A DNA stretch of 64,000 nt, taken from positions 3,084,501 through 3,148,500 of the forward strand of contig CALZFC010000041.1 in NCBI GenBank assembly GCA_945643635.1. The letters run 5' to 3'. Of the stretch, positions 33,955 to 45,336 are shown one piece after another. This DNA is from Allodiplogaster sudhausi. Taxonomy: Eukaryota > Nematoda > Chromadorea > Rhabditida > Diplogasteridae. Under the pieces are notes generated by a model. It worked only from the letters and a program-made list of their open reading frames with translations, was not told the origin of the DNA and did no database searches. Numbering within the stretch: the first letter of the stretch is position 1; each line of letters begins with the position of its first letter. Position numbers and translations under genes: made by a program.

Positions 33955-34585
33955 CAACCATCATGTACTTTGGCGTCGGACAGCTCATGCACAGATACGA
34001 GGTTGACGTCCACGTAGGTGACGTAGTAGACGATGTCGTGGAAGTCGTGGTGATGGTCGCCGGGGATTTCGTGGTGGCGGTTGTTTGGGAAGGTCTTGGA
34101 CACAATACTACGTTTTCTAAGAATGTTCATCGTGGAATAAAGCTCAATTAAGATTTGATTTATAATATTATAAAACATCGTAGCAGATAGCTTTAAAGGA
34201 GTTCAGTATTCTTCTTTGTTGATCAATTTGTTGCTGGTGAAGTAGGTCATTGTCAAGGAAATCATTGATTGCCTATTTCCAAGATAACAGTCTATCGCAG
34301 TGTGCAAGGAAGCACAATGTAAACCTTCGAGACGGCATCCAATTTATTGTAACTGACCTGGTGATCGATGGGTGAGTTGGTTTCATCGATATGCAATCGT
34401 TGTTGACGAACAAGGTTTGCAGCAAAAGCAGACTTTGTCTGACTGAAACATTTCGTTCGTGATTATCTGTTTGGAAAACTCATGCAATGTATTCTGGAGA
34501 ATTGAAGCTACATCAGCAGTATTCTGAAATGTAATCCCTATAAAAAATTCTACCAGCTCAAGTGACTCATGAGTCATCCACATTG
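33955..34585 (-). pseudogene. Third decayed member of the Asn/Asp/Thr-rich family
   Basis: The homologue of exon 30357-30525 lies at about 34.37-34.55 kb but has in-frame stops and a 2-nt frame change; its end CISMKPTHPSITR is still alignable. The homologue of exon 30119-30251 lies at about 33.96-34.09 kb, His/Asp-rich in the matching frame, with a changed acceptor. Confidence 0.4.
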
Positions 34586-35039
34586 ATTTGGAATGTCTGA
34601 TTTCAGTATTTGTTACAATGTTTTTGTAGATAAAAGTCTTAGTTCACGCATGACATTTGGTAGATCGGTGATACAGATCTTTTTTTTTGAAGAGAACTGA
34701 ATGGGTAATACATATAAAAATTGTCTCAAAAGAGGAGCCCAGACCCAAAAGTAGACTAAAAACTTAAACAATGGAATATCTCAGACGAATCAGCTTTAAA
34801 ACTGCAAATAAATTGGCATAAACAACATTCAAACGCAAGAGTTATGTGGATTTACATTTTTGCTCATTTTCATGCAATGACAAGGGTAATTGTTTTATAA
34901 CCTTGCTAAAGTGAACTTGAGCTGGCATTTACTTCAGACAATAATTTTTTTTTAATAAAAAAAAATTAAACTTTCTTGATAATGCGCATGAGTAATCCTC
35001 ATATCATTTTGTTTACCAAAATCTGAATGTTCCTCTTAC

Positions 35040-35660
35040 CCTTATAGAGAGGCTCTCTTAATTTCAGCAGAAGTAAACAATATTTCTTACCATTCATGTA
35101 TCCAAGAAGAAAAAGCACGAATAGCGCGCCAAAAGTAGGTTGGGGGGAAAGTTCAACACGCCTTGTTTATGAAGGCAGAGACCTGAAACAAGAAAATTTT
35201 CAGGCAAAACATAGTTTTAGTAAATAGCATGCAAATTCTCAAGGAATCAAGTAGAATTGGAAAAAATGGAGAAAAGGAGAGGCTGAGGACGACTGACCAC
35301 CTTTACCTCTTGAAAGGAAATCACTTTTACTCTATCTCTCTCTCTCTCTCTCTCTCTCTGTTTGTTCTTCAGTGCTTCTTCGTTCTTTCATTCGATCTTT
35401 TTCTCTGTCGTCCTTTAACGTCTTTTACCTTTATTCATTTCCATCTCGCACACTCGGAATTTGCAGCGCATCCTCTTTTTCTCTCTGGTCTCTCTCTTTC
35501 TCCTCATTTCTCTCACATGTCCCTTGTTGCTCTCGGTGTCTGTCCCCTCTCTTTCTGTCTGCTCTTTTCCAGTCCCAGTTCTTGGCCGACCTGTGTTAGG
35601 CAATGAAAACGTGTCCTGGTTGAGCGAAAGTCTGCATGGATTGTGTTTTTAAAGTGAACT
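35040..35660 (+). repeat. Diverged module, unit 5 of 5
   Basis: Starts again with AGAGAGGCTCTCTTAA, then GACCTGAAACA, a CT tract (35335-35360) and GCCGACCTGTGTT. The following 100 bp resembles the sequence after unit 3. Confidence 0.55.
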
Positions 35661-36200
35661 TGACCAGACCAAGGAATTGTTCTCGCTAATGGCTGTCTCA
35701 CATTGCCTATGACCATACGCGCATATTGTTGCAAACGACCCAAACGTTGACCAATGTGTAGTCCAGGCAAGTTAACCGGTTAGTCAGAGAGAAAGGAGTT
35801 GTTCGTGAGCTACTTCCCATCTCCTCTTCGCCCACCTCGGGCACGCTTCCGAGAAGAAAATCGAATTGCAACAGTTTCTACTCATTTTCACGTCAAAGAA
35901 AACATCAAAAATCCATGCACTTCTTTAATATATGTATTTATTTATTTGTTAAATTCCGCCAAAAATACATTGTCATATATATAAGGAAATAGGCATGTGA
36001 TTTCATTAAAAAATGGCTCTATAGATCTCTGTACATTCAGAAATATCTCTGTTTTGCCGCATGATTTCTTCCTATCTCATCTTTTGTTTGATTTGTTCTG
36101 TCTATTTTCATTTTATTCTAATTTACAAAGGACTTTTTTGCAACAAATTTTATCAACAAATTGCACAACAACACGGAAAAAGCTCAGATTCTTCTTCATC

Positions 36201-37685
36201 TTAATCTGTCGAGACTTCCATGGCTAACATGGCTTCCATCGCCGCCGCATCAGCCTGTGATTCTGTGAGAGAGACACAGTCTCCTTCACCTTCTTCTTCC
36301 GCTTCTCTCTGCTCAACTTCAGTGAGCTGCAAGCGCAGTTTTTCCTAAAAGAAGAAGAGGAACCGCTCGCAACGAGCGAAAATAAGCAGACTGACTTAAG
36401 AAATCCGGAAATGATCACGGAAGCCCAACAGTGCTAACGTGGAACAATAATTAACTTGTGGTCCCGGCACTAGACACCACCGCAAAATGGAATATGATAT
36501 GTAAGAATGAGAGGCACCGTGAGAGCTGCATATTTGAAACAGTGCGCACTGTTTTAGAGAGTGCGCGAATTTGAGAGAGCAATAGTGAGTAAAGGTTTTT
36601 TACACACTTTTCCTCTCTCATTTTTGGCTATTCTCTTATGTTAGAGAAACAAACTGCGTCCAGTTTAAAAATGGGTCCAATTTGAAAGATGGATTGGATT
36701 TTAATCAAAACTGGAGCCATTTTTTTTCCATTGCAGCGTTACGCATTTGTAATGATTGCGACCATCATTCCGTCAACTCTCTTCGCCCTGTTCATCGTAG
36801 TCTCCCGCAGGTTAAAGTTTATCTAGCTAGTTCGCCCTTCATGAACTTTAATGTGTCAAATGTGACATCTCATCGTCAGAAACGGCCCCATAATCGAGCT
36901 GTTCGCTTCGACTCCAGTTGTAATCCTGTGCATCTTCTCTTTCATCACCCTGACTAACTCGCCTTCCAAGCTTCACGACACGGTTAATGACTCACCGTCA
37001 GATGGAGGAATTCAGAGAAATTTTGAACTTTTATTGATCAATGGAAAAGAGTTCAACGTGGACAGCGCTAAATAAAGTCAATAAAGTCGAAGAAGTAAAA
37101 CAAATAAAATGTAAATAATGAGCTGATAGATCTACGCGACAAAGTCTGCGCTCTGTGCGAACATGTACATCTGGTTCCCGTATCGTCCGAATGTTAGATC
37201 GAATTTTTTTTTTGTTTCTATACTATGTGTGTATACATGCGTACCTATGTTGACCATGTTGATAATTCACTCTCTTCATCTCTCTTTCTCGGCGTATCCC
37301 TCAACACTGCAAATTATTCTCACAATCAGATCTACCACACGGCCCTGGCATTTGCTTGCCATCTAGAGCAATCCAATCTGGGCATCTCAATCTGGGGCTT
37401 TGCTGTCCTTTCCAAGCCTCTCGTGCTCACGGTAAGCTTTTCATCATTTTGTGAGGAAAAGTATCGAATAATATCGAAGTAATTTCAAGAATTCAGAAAT
37501 TTCTTTCTTCTTTTGCACAGACCCTCTCCGTGATGGTGACTTGCCTGGCTCTTCTTCTCCAGTTCAGCGACTGCAGCGTCGGCCGTCTCTAGACCACCTC
37601 CATCTGCCTCCCTCATCTCCACTTTACAATATGCCCTATTTTGCTTTCCCATGACCTTTACAATCTCTTCAACTCCTGTTGCTTT
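36201..37685 (-). CDS. Coiled-coil, acidic C-terminus of an unrecognised protein (antisense to receptor)
   Basis: Two minus-strand exons in phase 0: 37545-37685 after a TTGGCACAG acceptor, and 36201-36344 after TTCTTTTAG, ending TAA. The donor at 37539-37544 is GCAAGT, the classic GC donor. The join reads DAAVAELEKKSQ then EKLRLQLTEVEQREAEEEGE, a continuous heptad-like helix, followed by SQADAAAMEAMLAMEVSTD. The 1.2-kb intron holds the first three exons of the plus-strand receptor gene, and the exon 37545-37685 overlaps that gene's last coding exon. Upstream exons were not identified. If only one strand is real here, the receptor is better supported. Confidence 0.4.
36737..37592 (+). CDS. 7tm_7 gustatory-receptor-like C-terminal part
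   Basis: Exons 36737-36810, 36880-36982, 37330-37431 and 37521-37592 (TAG) join in consistent phases to give about 116 residues. The order is a strong membrane span (FVMIATIIPSTLFALFIVV), a second (VVILCIFSFITL), a polar loop with LACHLEQSNLGISI-type sequence, and the end WGFAVLSKPLVLT/TLSVMVTCLALLLQF. That last pattern resembles the terminal span of invertebrate gustatory and LITE-1/GUR receptors, normally about 400 residues. No exons for the first spans were found upstream, where minus-strand coding sequence lies, so this may be a 5'-truncated gene. Sensory role is inference. Confidence 0.5.
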
Positions 37686-37757
37686 CTGTGCCAACACATT
37701 GAAGAATATACATGTCTATTTGGCTCTTTACAGAGTTCAAGCTTTCTAACGTCGAGC

Positions 37758-37763
37758 AATAAA
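37758..37763 (+). terminator. Poly(A) signal of the receptor-like gene
   Basis: AATAAA 166 nt after the TAG; the surrounding 100 bp is duplicated at 24822-24918. Confidence 0.55.
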
Positions 37764-37907
37764 GACATGAAAGATTGTTTTCCTTCAACAAGCAACATAC
37801 AACAGTTCATTGCAATTCGGTGTTGCTTTATTCAGATGTCGAATTGGAATGATGTCCGGGGTGCCGAGAGTTTGGCACTTTGCCAACTCGTCCAACCCCC
37901 CCCCCCC

Positions 37908-40036
37908 TCACTCGGCCTTCTTCTTGCTGCCCTCCTCGTCGATACTCCTGGCCGTCTTCACTTGCTCGATTGCCTTTGCATCGTTCAGCAGCCGCTGCGC
38001 GCACTCGAACTCGCCACCGTACAGCTGGCGGTAGAACTGCCGAAATGAGATATTAACATGTCAATATTCAGCTCATTTCTTAATATTTTATCTATTGTTC
38101 TTAAGAGAGGATGTCAGTAAGACTCGAGCAGGGCCCTATTATGACCTGCCCTAGGAATTTTTTTTTCGAATTTCTTAACCAAAATTGATTATAACATACA
38201 ACTCGAGATGGTGAACACAATAGGCTGTATTTCAAAGGTGAAAAAATTTTTCCGCGCGAGACCCAGTACCGTAATCTTATAAATTCGATTGGTCATAAGT
38301 CGCTTCAAACTTATTATTAGACAACCATCGAGCTATCGTTCGATAGCTCATTGAACGGGCTTTAATTTTGATCTTGGACGATATTTTCTAAAAATTTGAA
38401 TTTAGCCCTAAAACACGGCCCTAAACATTTTCGAAGGAGGTTTTTGGCCAAAATATGCATTTTGTGTTCATTTCCACAAAACCTCTCCAGCATATTCTTA
38501 AAGTGCTTTAAATTTGCAACAACATATGTCTTTTTTAGGAAAATTGAAGGTCCCGCACTTAGGTTCCTAAGCGCTTGAACATGATCCTGTGTAAACTGTA
38601 ACACAGTGCAAGCGCATTCTTCGATCCATAACTGCGCTCAATGTCAATATTACAAAATCGTAAGTATATCATCTAAGCGCTCTCACGGAGATCTTCAAAT
38701 GTTACATACATTATATTATTGAAAAGATTCAATTTATATGGGAAATTTCGTTATGTACAATTAGAAGGTTTTTTCGCTGTCGAAACATACACGTACAAGA
38801 GCTAGCCACCGACAGCTCGATGGTTGTCTAATAATAAGTTTGATGCGACTTATGACTAATCGAATTTATAAGATTACGGTACTGGGTCTCGCGCGGGAAA
38901 ATTTTTTCATCTTTGAAATACAGCCTATTGTGTTCACCAAGTCGAGTTGTATGTTATAATCAATTTTGGTTAAGAAATTCGAAAAAAAATTCCTAGGGCA
39001 GGACTTGATCGAAGGATACTGACATGCTCTCTTAAATTGACTCTGTCCATCAATCGATCTTGTTCACCTGGTTCATGCGGAACTTCTTGTCGTCGAAGAA
39101 GAGCGCCTCCCAGAATGATCTGGGCGCGGGCAGCTTCTCACTCTCAACGGATGAGACATTAGTCATCTCTGGCTTGTCCGCATTGAGAGTCCTTTTTTCT
39201 CCTTTTTGTTCGATCTCCCCCCCCCCCTTCTTTCCTCTCTCAACTCCGACCTCGGGTCCATTGAACGGAGTCGTGCATCCGAGCGCACTCATCACCTCGA
39301 AGTCGAGCCCGTCGGAGCCCAGAATCGAAGATTCTTCGAAGGCTATTGTCTGAGAAGAAGTGGGAAGGTAGCAGAGGCCAAGGAGACAAAGATGGAGTGA
39401 AGCAGAATCGAGGAAAGTATTGACTCCTTACACTTCGGCAGAACTTGAGCGCGTGGAGGCGTGTCCACTCCATGAGGAGGAAGAAGGCGGGCAGAGAGAG
39501 GAGACACAGCAACGTCTGATTAAAGGAAAATGAAACAGGGAAAACTAGTAGCAGATTAAAATTTAAGAAATAAAATCATTTTCTCCCATTGTTGTATCCG
39601 TTTTTCCCATATTTTCTCAAGGTAATTTTGCCTGCAAATAGAGCCGTTGACCTGTAAGGTGGAAGAGTTGGCGTGGATGAGCTGCTGGAGAATGAAGACG
39701 CCCTAGCACACGGCTAGCAAGGCAAAGCTCGCGGCTGAGACAACAAGCGAATCTGGAATTTTACGGGTTGTATTATATTATTTTCCAGAAGAATTTAAAA
39801 TTTAAAAAAAAATTGAATATTCTCAATCGACACTAAATTTCACGGTGAAGTTTATTCAGTAATTTTTGCAGATTTCATTTGTTTGATTGCCACTGAATTT
39901 TCCATCGTCGTCGACACGTTTTCATTTCATAATTTTACACTACTTTTACTTCATTCGATTATAAAGTAGACTTGTTATCGAGTCATTTGAGATCGCATCC
40001 AGAGACCCGCTGCTGTTCATGAAGAGATTGACCGTT
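37908..40036 (-). pseudogene. Membrane protein gene with an in-frame stop
   Basis: Exons 39972-40036, 39652-39752, 39432-39515, 39068-39349 and 37908-38036 join with matching phases. The likely start is ATG at 40018-40020 (MNSSGSLDAISNDSI). Two hydrophobic spans follow (SLVVSAASFALLAVC... and LLCLLSLPAFFLLME), then a soluble part with FEESSILGSDGLDFEVMSAL, a low-complexity KKGGGEIEQKGEK stretch on an 11-G run, SFWEALFFDDKKFRMNQ, and a charged helical end FECAQRLLNDAKAIEQVK. Inside the first span codon 39703-39705 is TAG, which would end translation after about 31 residues. Unless the sequence is wrong or the stop is read through, the gene is dead; all else is intact. The last intron carries a fold-back element. 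Family not recognised. Confidence 0.55.
38145..39002. mobile_element. Fold-back / MITE-like element
   Basis: Inverted arms of about 200 bp starting CCTGCCCTAGGAATT and ending AATTCCTAGGGCAGG; they match almost base for base through a TAATCTTATAAATTCGATT region. The centre (about 38340-38820) is unique and AT-rich. A target duplication could not be assigned with confidence. Located in the last intron of the membrane protein gene. Confidence 0.7.
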
Positions 40037-40236
40037 CTGAAAACATAGGTAGATGAAGAGAGATGAGTGAGGGCTGAGGAGGCACAGAGGTGGGGAATTG
40101 ATTCTGAAGGTGGACGAATTTCCACAGAAGACGGAAAATAAAGTTTCATTCAGTCCTTTTTCTTTCCATATTTCGGTTTAATAATTTACAGGTGCCTTAG
40201 TTCATTCCACGAATAATTTATTGGTCATTAATCCAG

Positions 40237-41710
40237 ACCAGCCAAAACAATCTGAAGAGGCTGACGAGTCAACTGTTAAAGTCGGGGTTCGAGAGGACGA
40301 CGAACTACTCGACTTGGACGAGCGCGCCGTCGAAACGGCCGAAGAGGACATCATCTGGAAACAGCCAGGAATAGTGGTTGGTCGATTAATACCATTGGTT
40401 ATATTTATAATACCATTGGTTATATTTTTTAATTTGTATCTAACATATAATTTATTTGTATGAAATTAATCTCATCTAATACCTCGAACAGTTTCAGTTG
40501 CTTGTTTCTTTTTTTCCTAGTGCAAAGGCGTGAGGGTCTTGCGATGGGTAATGTGAAATGTATAAAAAAAGGAAGTTGCGATAGCTGAAGAGGGAAAAAA
40601 GGAAGAAAGTAAAAGTGGGGAAGATGAAATGGGAAGGGGCAATGAAATTTGGCGGAGGAAGAGGGAAACCAGGAACCTCGACCGAGCAGGAAGATCAAAG
40701 TAGAGTAGAATGAGCTCTTCCCTGCAATTAAACTTCTTTTATACAGGAACTTTTGCACTTTACGTGCAAGAGTTGAAATACATTTTCCAAATGACACGGA
40801 AAGTCCGATTTTCGGAACGTAGAATTATCATGCTTACTTTTATTTCAATCACGTAGTTTTAGGTCAAATTGCGGTGAGGTAAAAATTGAAATTGGTCATG
40901 AAATCAGTAGTTTTAGGATCATACTTAATTCCAGTGAAACCGTTGCCAAAATTGCCGATTTACATAATAACTTGAAATTTTTTACCTTTTTCCCTCTTCC
41001 TGATAATTCAATTTAATTGTAAGGTAAACACACTTGTACGAAAAGAAGGATTATTGGCATGTATAATGGCCCTGACAAATAAAATTATTCTCCAAAGTCT
41101 ATCAAAGTCTATTATTCTCAAACATTGTCCTAGTTTTACTGCACTCTTCGATTTGTTATCGTTGTTCTCTGCCAAACAAGTTCAGCTGCTCTAAAAGTGC
41201 AGATGTAAGGACATGCATACACGATAGTTTCAATTTCCGTCCTCCATTTATGGTATCTTCATTTCCTACAGTTTTACCATCGGTGCCCGGCAGTCCGTTC
41301 ATGAGTTCTCTTCATCTTCGCTCTCTTGTGGATGTTCGTTTGGCCGCTTATCGATTAAAACCACAATAATTTATTTTATTTGTTGAAATAATCCATTATT
41401 TAATATTTTTAAGCTGTTCGGCTTTCCCGGAGGACTGCCGCTCCTCTTCGCAATAACAAGCGGATTGCTGGTGGTGTTGGCTACGGGTGCATTTTATGCT
41501 TTTAAAAATTCAACGATTCAAAATAAAGAGAAATATAGATTTTATTCACTTTTCTCATGAATAAATGCAAGAAATAGAGAGGAAAATTAAAACAATTAAT
41601 AGATTATAAAAGATCTTTTTCAATATCCAGGATGCGTTTGGAGAAAGCCGTCAGCAACCAAATCCTCTACTGCGTCTGGGGTTCCGTCCAAGTCGCCGCC
41701 GGTTAGATAG
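40237..41710 (+). CDS. Putative acidic membrane protein, divergent from the previous gene
   Basis: Exon about 40237-40376 encodes an acidic stretch (DQPKQSEEADESTVKVGV, then DDELLDLDERAVETAEEDII and WKQPG). A hydrophobic exon at 41414-41486 encodes FPGGLPLLFAITSGLLVVL. A final exon starts at 41631. A short span FIFALLWMFVWPLI may be coded at about 41309-41350. Codon bias favours the last exon frame RLEKAVSNQILYCVWGSVQV, but intron phase from the preceding exon favours another frame ending at 41708-41710. Either an exon is misplaced or an indel has damaged the gene. No start codon was located. Confidence 0.35.
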
Positions 41711-41913
41711 ATCTAGTATTATCTAACTACTCTTTAGTCTAAAGAGACACGTGGAGTTTTATTGGGTAATTTTTTGTTCCCTAGAATTAAGTGATCTAAT
41801 TTAGAGCAATAGTGTGGAGAGCGGAGCCGCTCGGTCGGCATCGTCAAAGTGAGAACAACTATGAGATTAAAGTGTAATAGATATTCAGAGAAGATCGCCA
41901 TAAGAAGACTTAA

Positions 41914-44358
41914 GAGAGCCTCTCTGTAAGGTTCAAGGAGGGCGCCATTGGTGCCTGCCCCGGGGACCGATGTTCGATTTTGACTACCAGAACTTTATGA
42001 GTGATACATGGATAGATTATAAGGAAAACTAGACGGTTGAAAAGTTTGAGAAATTTTTTTTCTCCACGCCACCACCCGAAATATGTCAAAAATTCGATGT
42101 TCTGTAACTTGCTTCATTTACAATATTTTTTACTTTTCTTTTTTTATCTGATTGCTAATTCAAAACTGCACAAAAAAGTCCCAAATAACTGTTTCTGAAA
42201 AGATTCATTTTAATAGACTTTTCCGGATACAAATTTTTAGGACTAAAAAAATGTTATTTTTTGTGCTTTTTTTCATTTTTGCCGGTCCATTTCCAGAGAA
42301 ATCATTCCATAATATGAAAGTAGAGGAAAAAGTACATGATATATGTTTCTACGAAAAGGATTTGAGGACACCTTTTTTGGGTATCAATTTTTGAATACTA
42401 TATGCCATCAAGTGCTGCACCGCGGTTTAAGCTCCATATCTGTTTTCCCTTTTTACCTTTTCATCTGCAAAGCATGTATAATGATGTAGTTTTTTATTCT
42501 CTACAAATCATGCCTATACGAAACTTTAAACTTTATTTTTCGGGAAGTATCAGACATAAAAATTCAATTTTTCGGTTTTTCGTATACGTCTGCCGTCGGG
42601 TTTTTTGACATTTTCCGTATTTCATAGATCGATTTCCAGATTGTATTCACTGCTATCTTGAAGAGGAAAGAAAACTGCATGGAATATCATTTTATTATAG
42701 GAATCTGAGAACACTATTTTTAGATACATAAATTTTAATCGGCGATAATGTGCGGAAATGTCATCAATAACTGTTCGGCTAGTCCTGCCCAGAGGTGGGA
42801 ATGGGCCCAAAATTTTTTTTTTCCGGAAATTTCCGGGCCCTGGAATTTTGCCCGGCCCGCGGGCCCGTTTGGGCCCGATTTTCAAAAAAATTCCGGGAAA
42901 AAAGTCCAACGGGTTACAGTGTGTTTTGAAATTCAGAATTTTTCGTGCTCGTGCTATGAACACTCATTTTAATGTATAGAAGTAACTTTTAGGGGGAAAA
43001 ATGAACAAATGAAGAAAGTTTTGCACTTATCAATGCCACCAGTCGTCCTGACTGGACGACATTGTGTGCTTATCGGGCCCAATCGGGCCTGCGGGCCGGC
43101 CCAACTTTTCTTGGGCCCGGCCCGGCCCGGCCCGGGCCCTTGGGAAATTGGGCCGGCCCGGCCCGCGGGCCGGCCGGGCCGGGCCGGGCCGGGCCGGCCC
43201 ATTCCCACCTCTGGTCCTGCCCCAAAATGTTCGAATTGAATTTTTCTCTTAAAATCACCCCAAGGGGGTTCTTTGATGCGAGGAACAGGAATATCATGTT
43301 TATTATTTAGTATGACGTCATTTTAAAAAGATACGGTAGGTAAATGGCTGAACGACACAGTTTTACTATTCACCTACCGTATCTTTTTAAAATGACGTCA
43401 TACTAAAAAATAAACATGATATTCGTGTTTCTCGCATCAAAGAACCCCCTTGGGGTGATTTTGAGAGAAAAATTCAATTCGAACATTTTGGGGCAGGACT
43501 AGCCGAAGAGTTATGGATGACATTTCCGTACATTATCGCCGATTAAAATGCATGTATCTAAAAATAGTGTTCTCAGATTCCTATAATAAAATGATATTCT
43601 ATGCAGTTTTCTTTCCTCTTCAAGGTAGCAGTGAATATTATCTGGAAATCGATCTATGAAATACGGAAAATGTCAAAAAACCCGACGGCAGACGTATACG
43701 AAAAACCGAAAAATTGAATTTTTATGTCTAAACTTTATTTTTCGGGAAGTATCAAAGTTTCGTATAAGCATGATTTGTAGAGAATAAAAAAACTACACCA
43801 TTATACATGCTTTGCAGATGATAATGTAAAAAGGGAAAACAGATATGGAGCTTAAACTGCGGTGCAGCACTTGATGGAATATAGTATTCAAAAATTGATA
43901 CCCAAAAAAGATGTCCTCAAATCCTTTTCGTAGAAACATATAGCATGTACTTTTTCCTCTACTTTCATATTATGGAATGATTTCTCTGGAAATCGACCGG
44001 CAAAAATGAAAAAAAACACAAAAAATAACATTTTTTTTGTCCTAAAAATTTGTATCCGGAAAAAGTCTATTAAAATGAATCTTTTCAGAAACAGTTATCT
44101 GGGACTTTTTTGTGCAGTTTTGAATTAGCAATCAGATAAAAAAAGAAAAGTAAAAAATATTGTAAATGAAGCAAGTTACAGAACATCGAATTTTTGACAT
44201 ATTTCGGGTGGTGGCGTGGAGAAAAAAAATTTCTCAAGCTTTTCAACCGCCTAGTTTTCCTTATAATCTCTCCATGTATCACTCATAAAGTTCTGGTAGT
44301 CAAAATCGAACATCGGTCCCCGGGGCAGGCAGTCCTTGACCCTTAGAGAGAGGCTCTC
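41914..44358. mobile_element. piggyBac-like fold-back element with TTAA ends
   Basis: A 2.4-kb palindrome: the left half (from GAGAGCCTCTCT) and right half (to AGAGAGGCTCTC) are near-identical inverted arms of about 1.0-1.2 kb, meeting at a short loop around 43340-43375. TTAA flanks both sides (41910-41913 and 44359-44362), matching piggyBac-type integration. No transposase frame. The left arm alone contains the hAT-like MITE at 42790-43213. The same terminal motif, without the rest, recurs at about 28.43 and 35.05 kb. Confidence 0.75.
42790..43213. mobile_element. Nested hAT-like MITE, GGGCCC-rich
   Basis: Termini CAGAGGTGGGAATGG and CCATTCCCACCTCTG, 8-bp duplication GTCCTGCC at 42782-42789 and 43214-43221. 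The uninterrupted site is preserved in the right arm of the surrounding fold-back (about 43490-43505), so the insertion is proven by comparison. The interior is full of GGGCCC/GGCCGG repeats that create Gly/Pro-rich false frames. Confidence 0.9.
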
Positions 44359-44446
44359 TTAATCAAAGGAAGCATTCAATCAATAATTAAATTAGCAGAA
44401 GAAACAAAAGAATAACATAAAGTCTTCTACCAGATCTGTGCATGCT

Positions 44447-44923
44447 ATGAGCTCCACTCCGTCCACCTGCTCGCCGTTGTCGAATCGGGCAGCGTCCGCG
44501 AGTAAGGGCCGCTCCTCTACGCGCAGGTTTCACTTTTCATTTTCAGGAGAAAAAACACTGAAGAATTGACAAAACAACCAACAAATCAATATCCAGTCGC
44601 CGCTCGTCTACTCCGGCCGCGACGCAGCCGCGTCGCGTGCATGTCGTCGCCTCGCCCGATGTCTCGTCGAATTTCGGCCATTCCTCCAACGAGATTGTCC
44701 TTCCGATAGGGCATGCTATCGTCAGCGAAAGGCCTGTCTTATTTTGGCGGGAGTTTAAATAGTGAAGTGAATGCCCCCTTTAGATTCTGCTAACACCAGA
44801 AAAAGTAAAAAAAAAGAAGTTTTTTTTCAGCAACGTGAAGAGCAACCTCGCGGCGCCGCATCAACTGAAGCAAGATCCGAAGAGGAAAAAGTAGACGAAA
44901 GAGGTTCGGCGAGTGTAAAATGA
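44447..44923 (+). CDS. Small Ser/Arg-rich, probably disordered protein
   Basis: Three exons, 44447-44526, 44597-44720 and 44831-44923, in phases 2 and 0, give 98 residues. It starts MSSTPSTCSPLSNRAASASK, continues Ser/Arg/Thr-rich, has a short ordered-looking part (VHVVASPDVSSNFGHSSNEI, VLPIGHAI) and ends with a charged tail QREEQPRGAAS...ERGSASVK. A splice acceptor (CTTCTACCAG) lies 16 nt before the ATG. The N-terminal composition is like that of replication or chromatin proteins, but no domain is recognised, so no function is assigned. Introns are 70 and 110 nt. Confidence 0.5.
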
Positions 44924-45336
44924 TCGCGTCTCTTTTGCAAGATTGGGTCTGCGAGAATGGAAGAGGACAGAGAAATGGATGGAGAGCGATTCGTATTCCC
45001 ATGTCATTGCAGGCCAATCGCGTCCGATTCGAAAGCAGCACCTCTGTCTGATAAAGAGTACTTGTTGCTCAACTAATGTTGTTGCCTGTTCGAATGCATA
45101 GCTTTTTACGGATAACTTACCAACAGCTCAGAGAAAATGTTGTTGGTAAAATTACAGAATGGAAATCAAATGTGGAGGAAGGCAAGGGTTTGCTCGTTGT
45201 TGTGATATAATAAAAATTAAGCTAAATAAATGACTTCTTTGAAATAGCATCTTGAAGTTCCTAGTTCATTGTTCAGGCGAACCCTGAGCTTCAAGAACTT
45301 TCGGATGATGTGGCAAACTATAACTCATAACAGTAG

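Noticed and set aside
36212..36342. Plus-strand frame MANMASIAAASACDS
   Set aside because: Antisense of the minus exon 36201-36344, which has a strong acceptor and acidic coiled-coil coding.
42748..43310. Gly/Pro-rich frames on both strands
   Set aside because: Generated by GGGCCC/GGCCGG repeats inside the nested MITE; no conserved domain or splice context.
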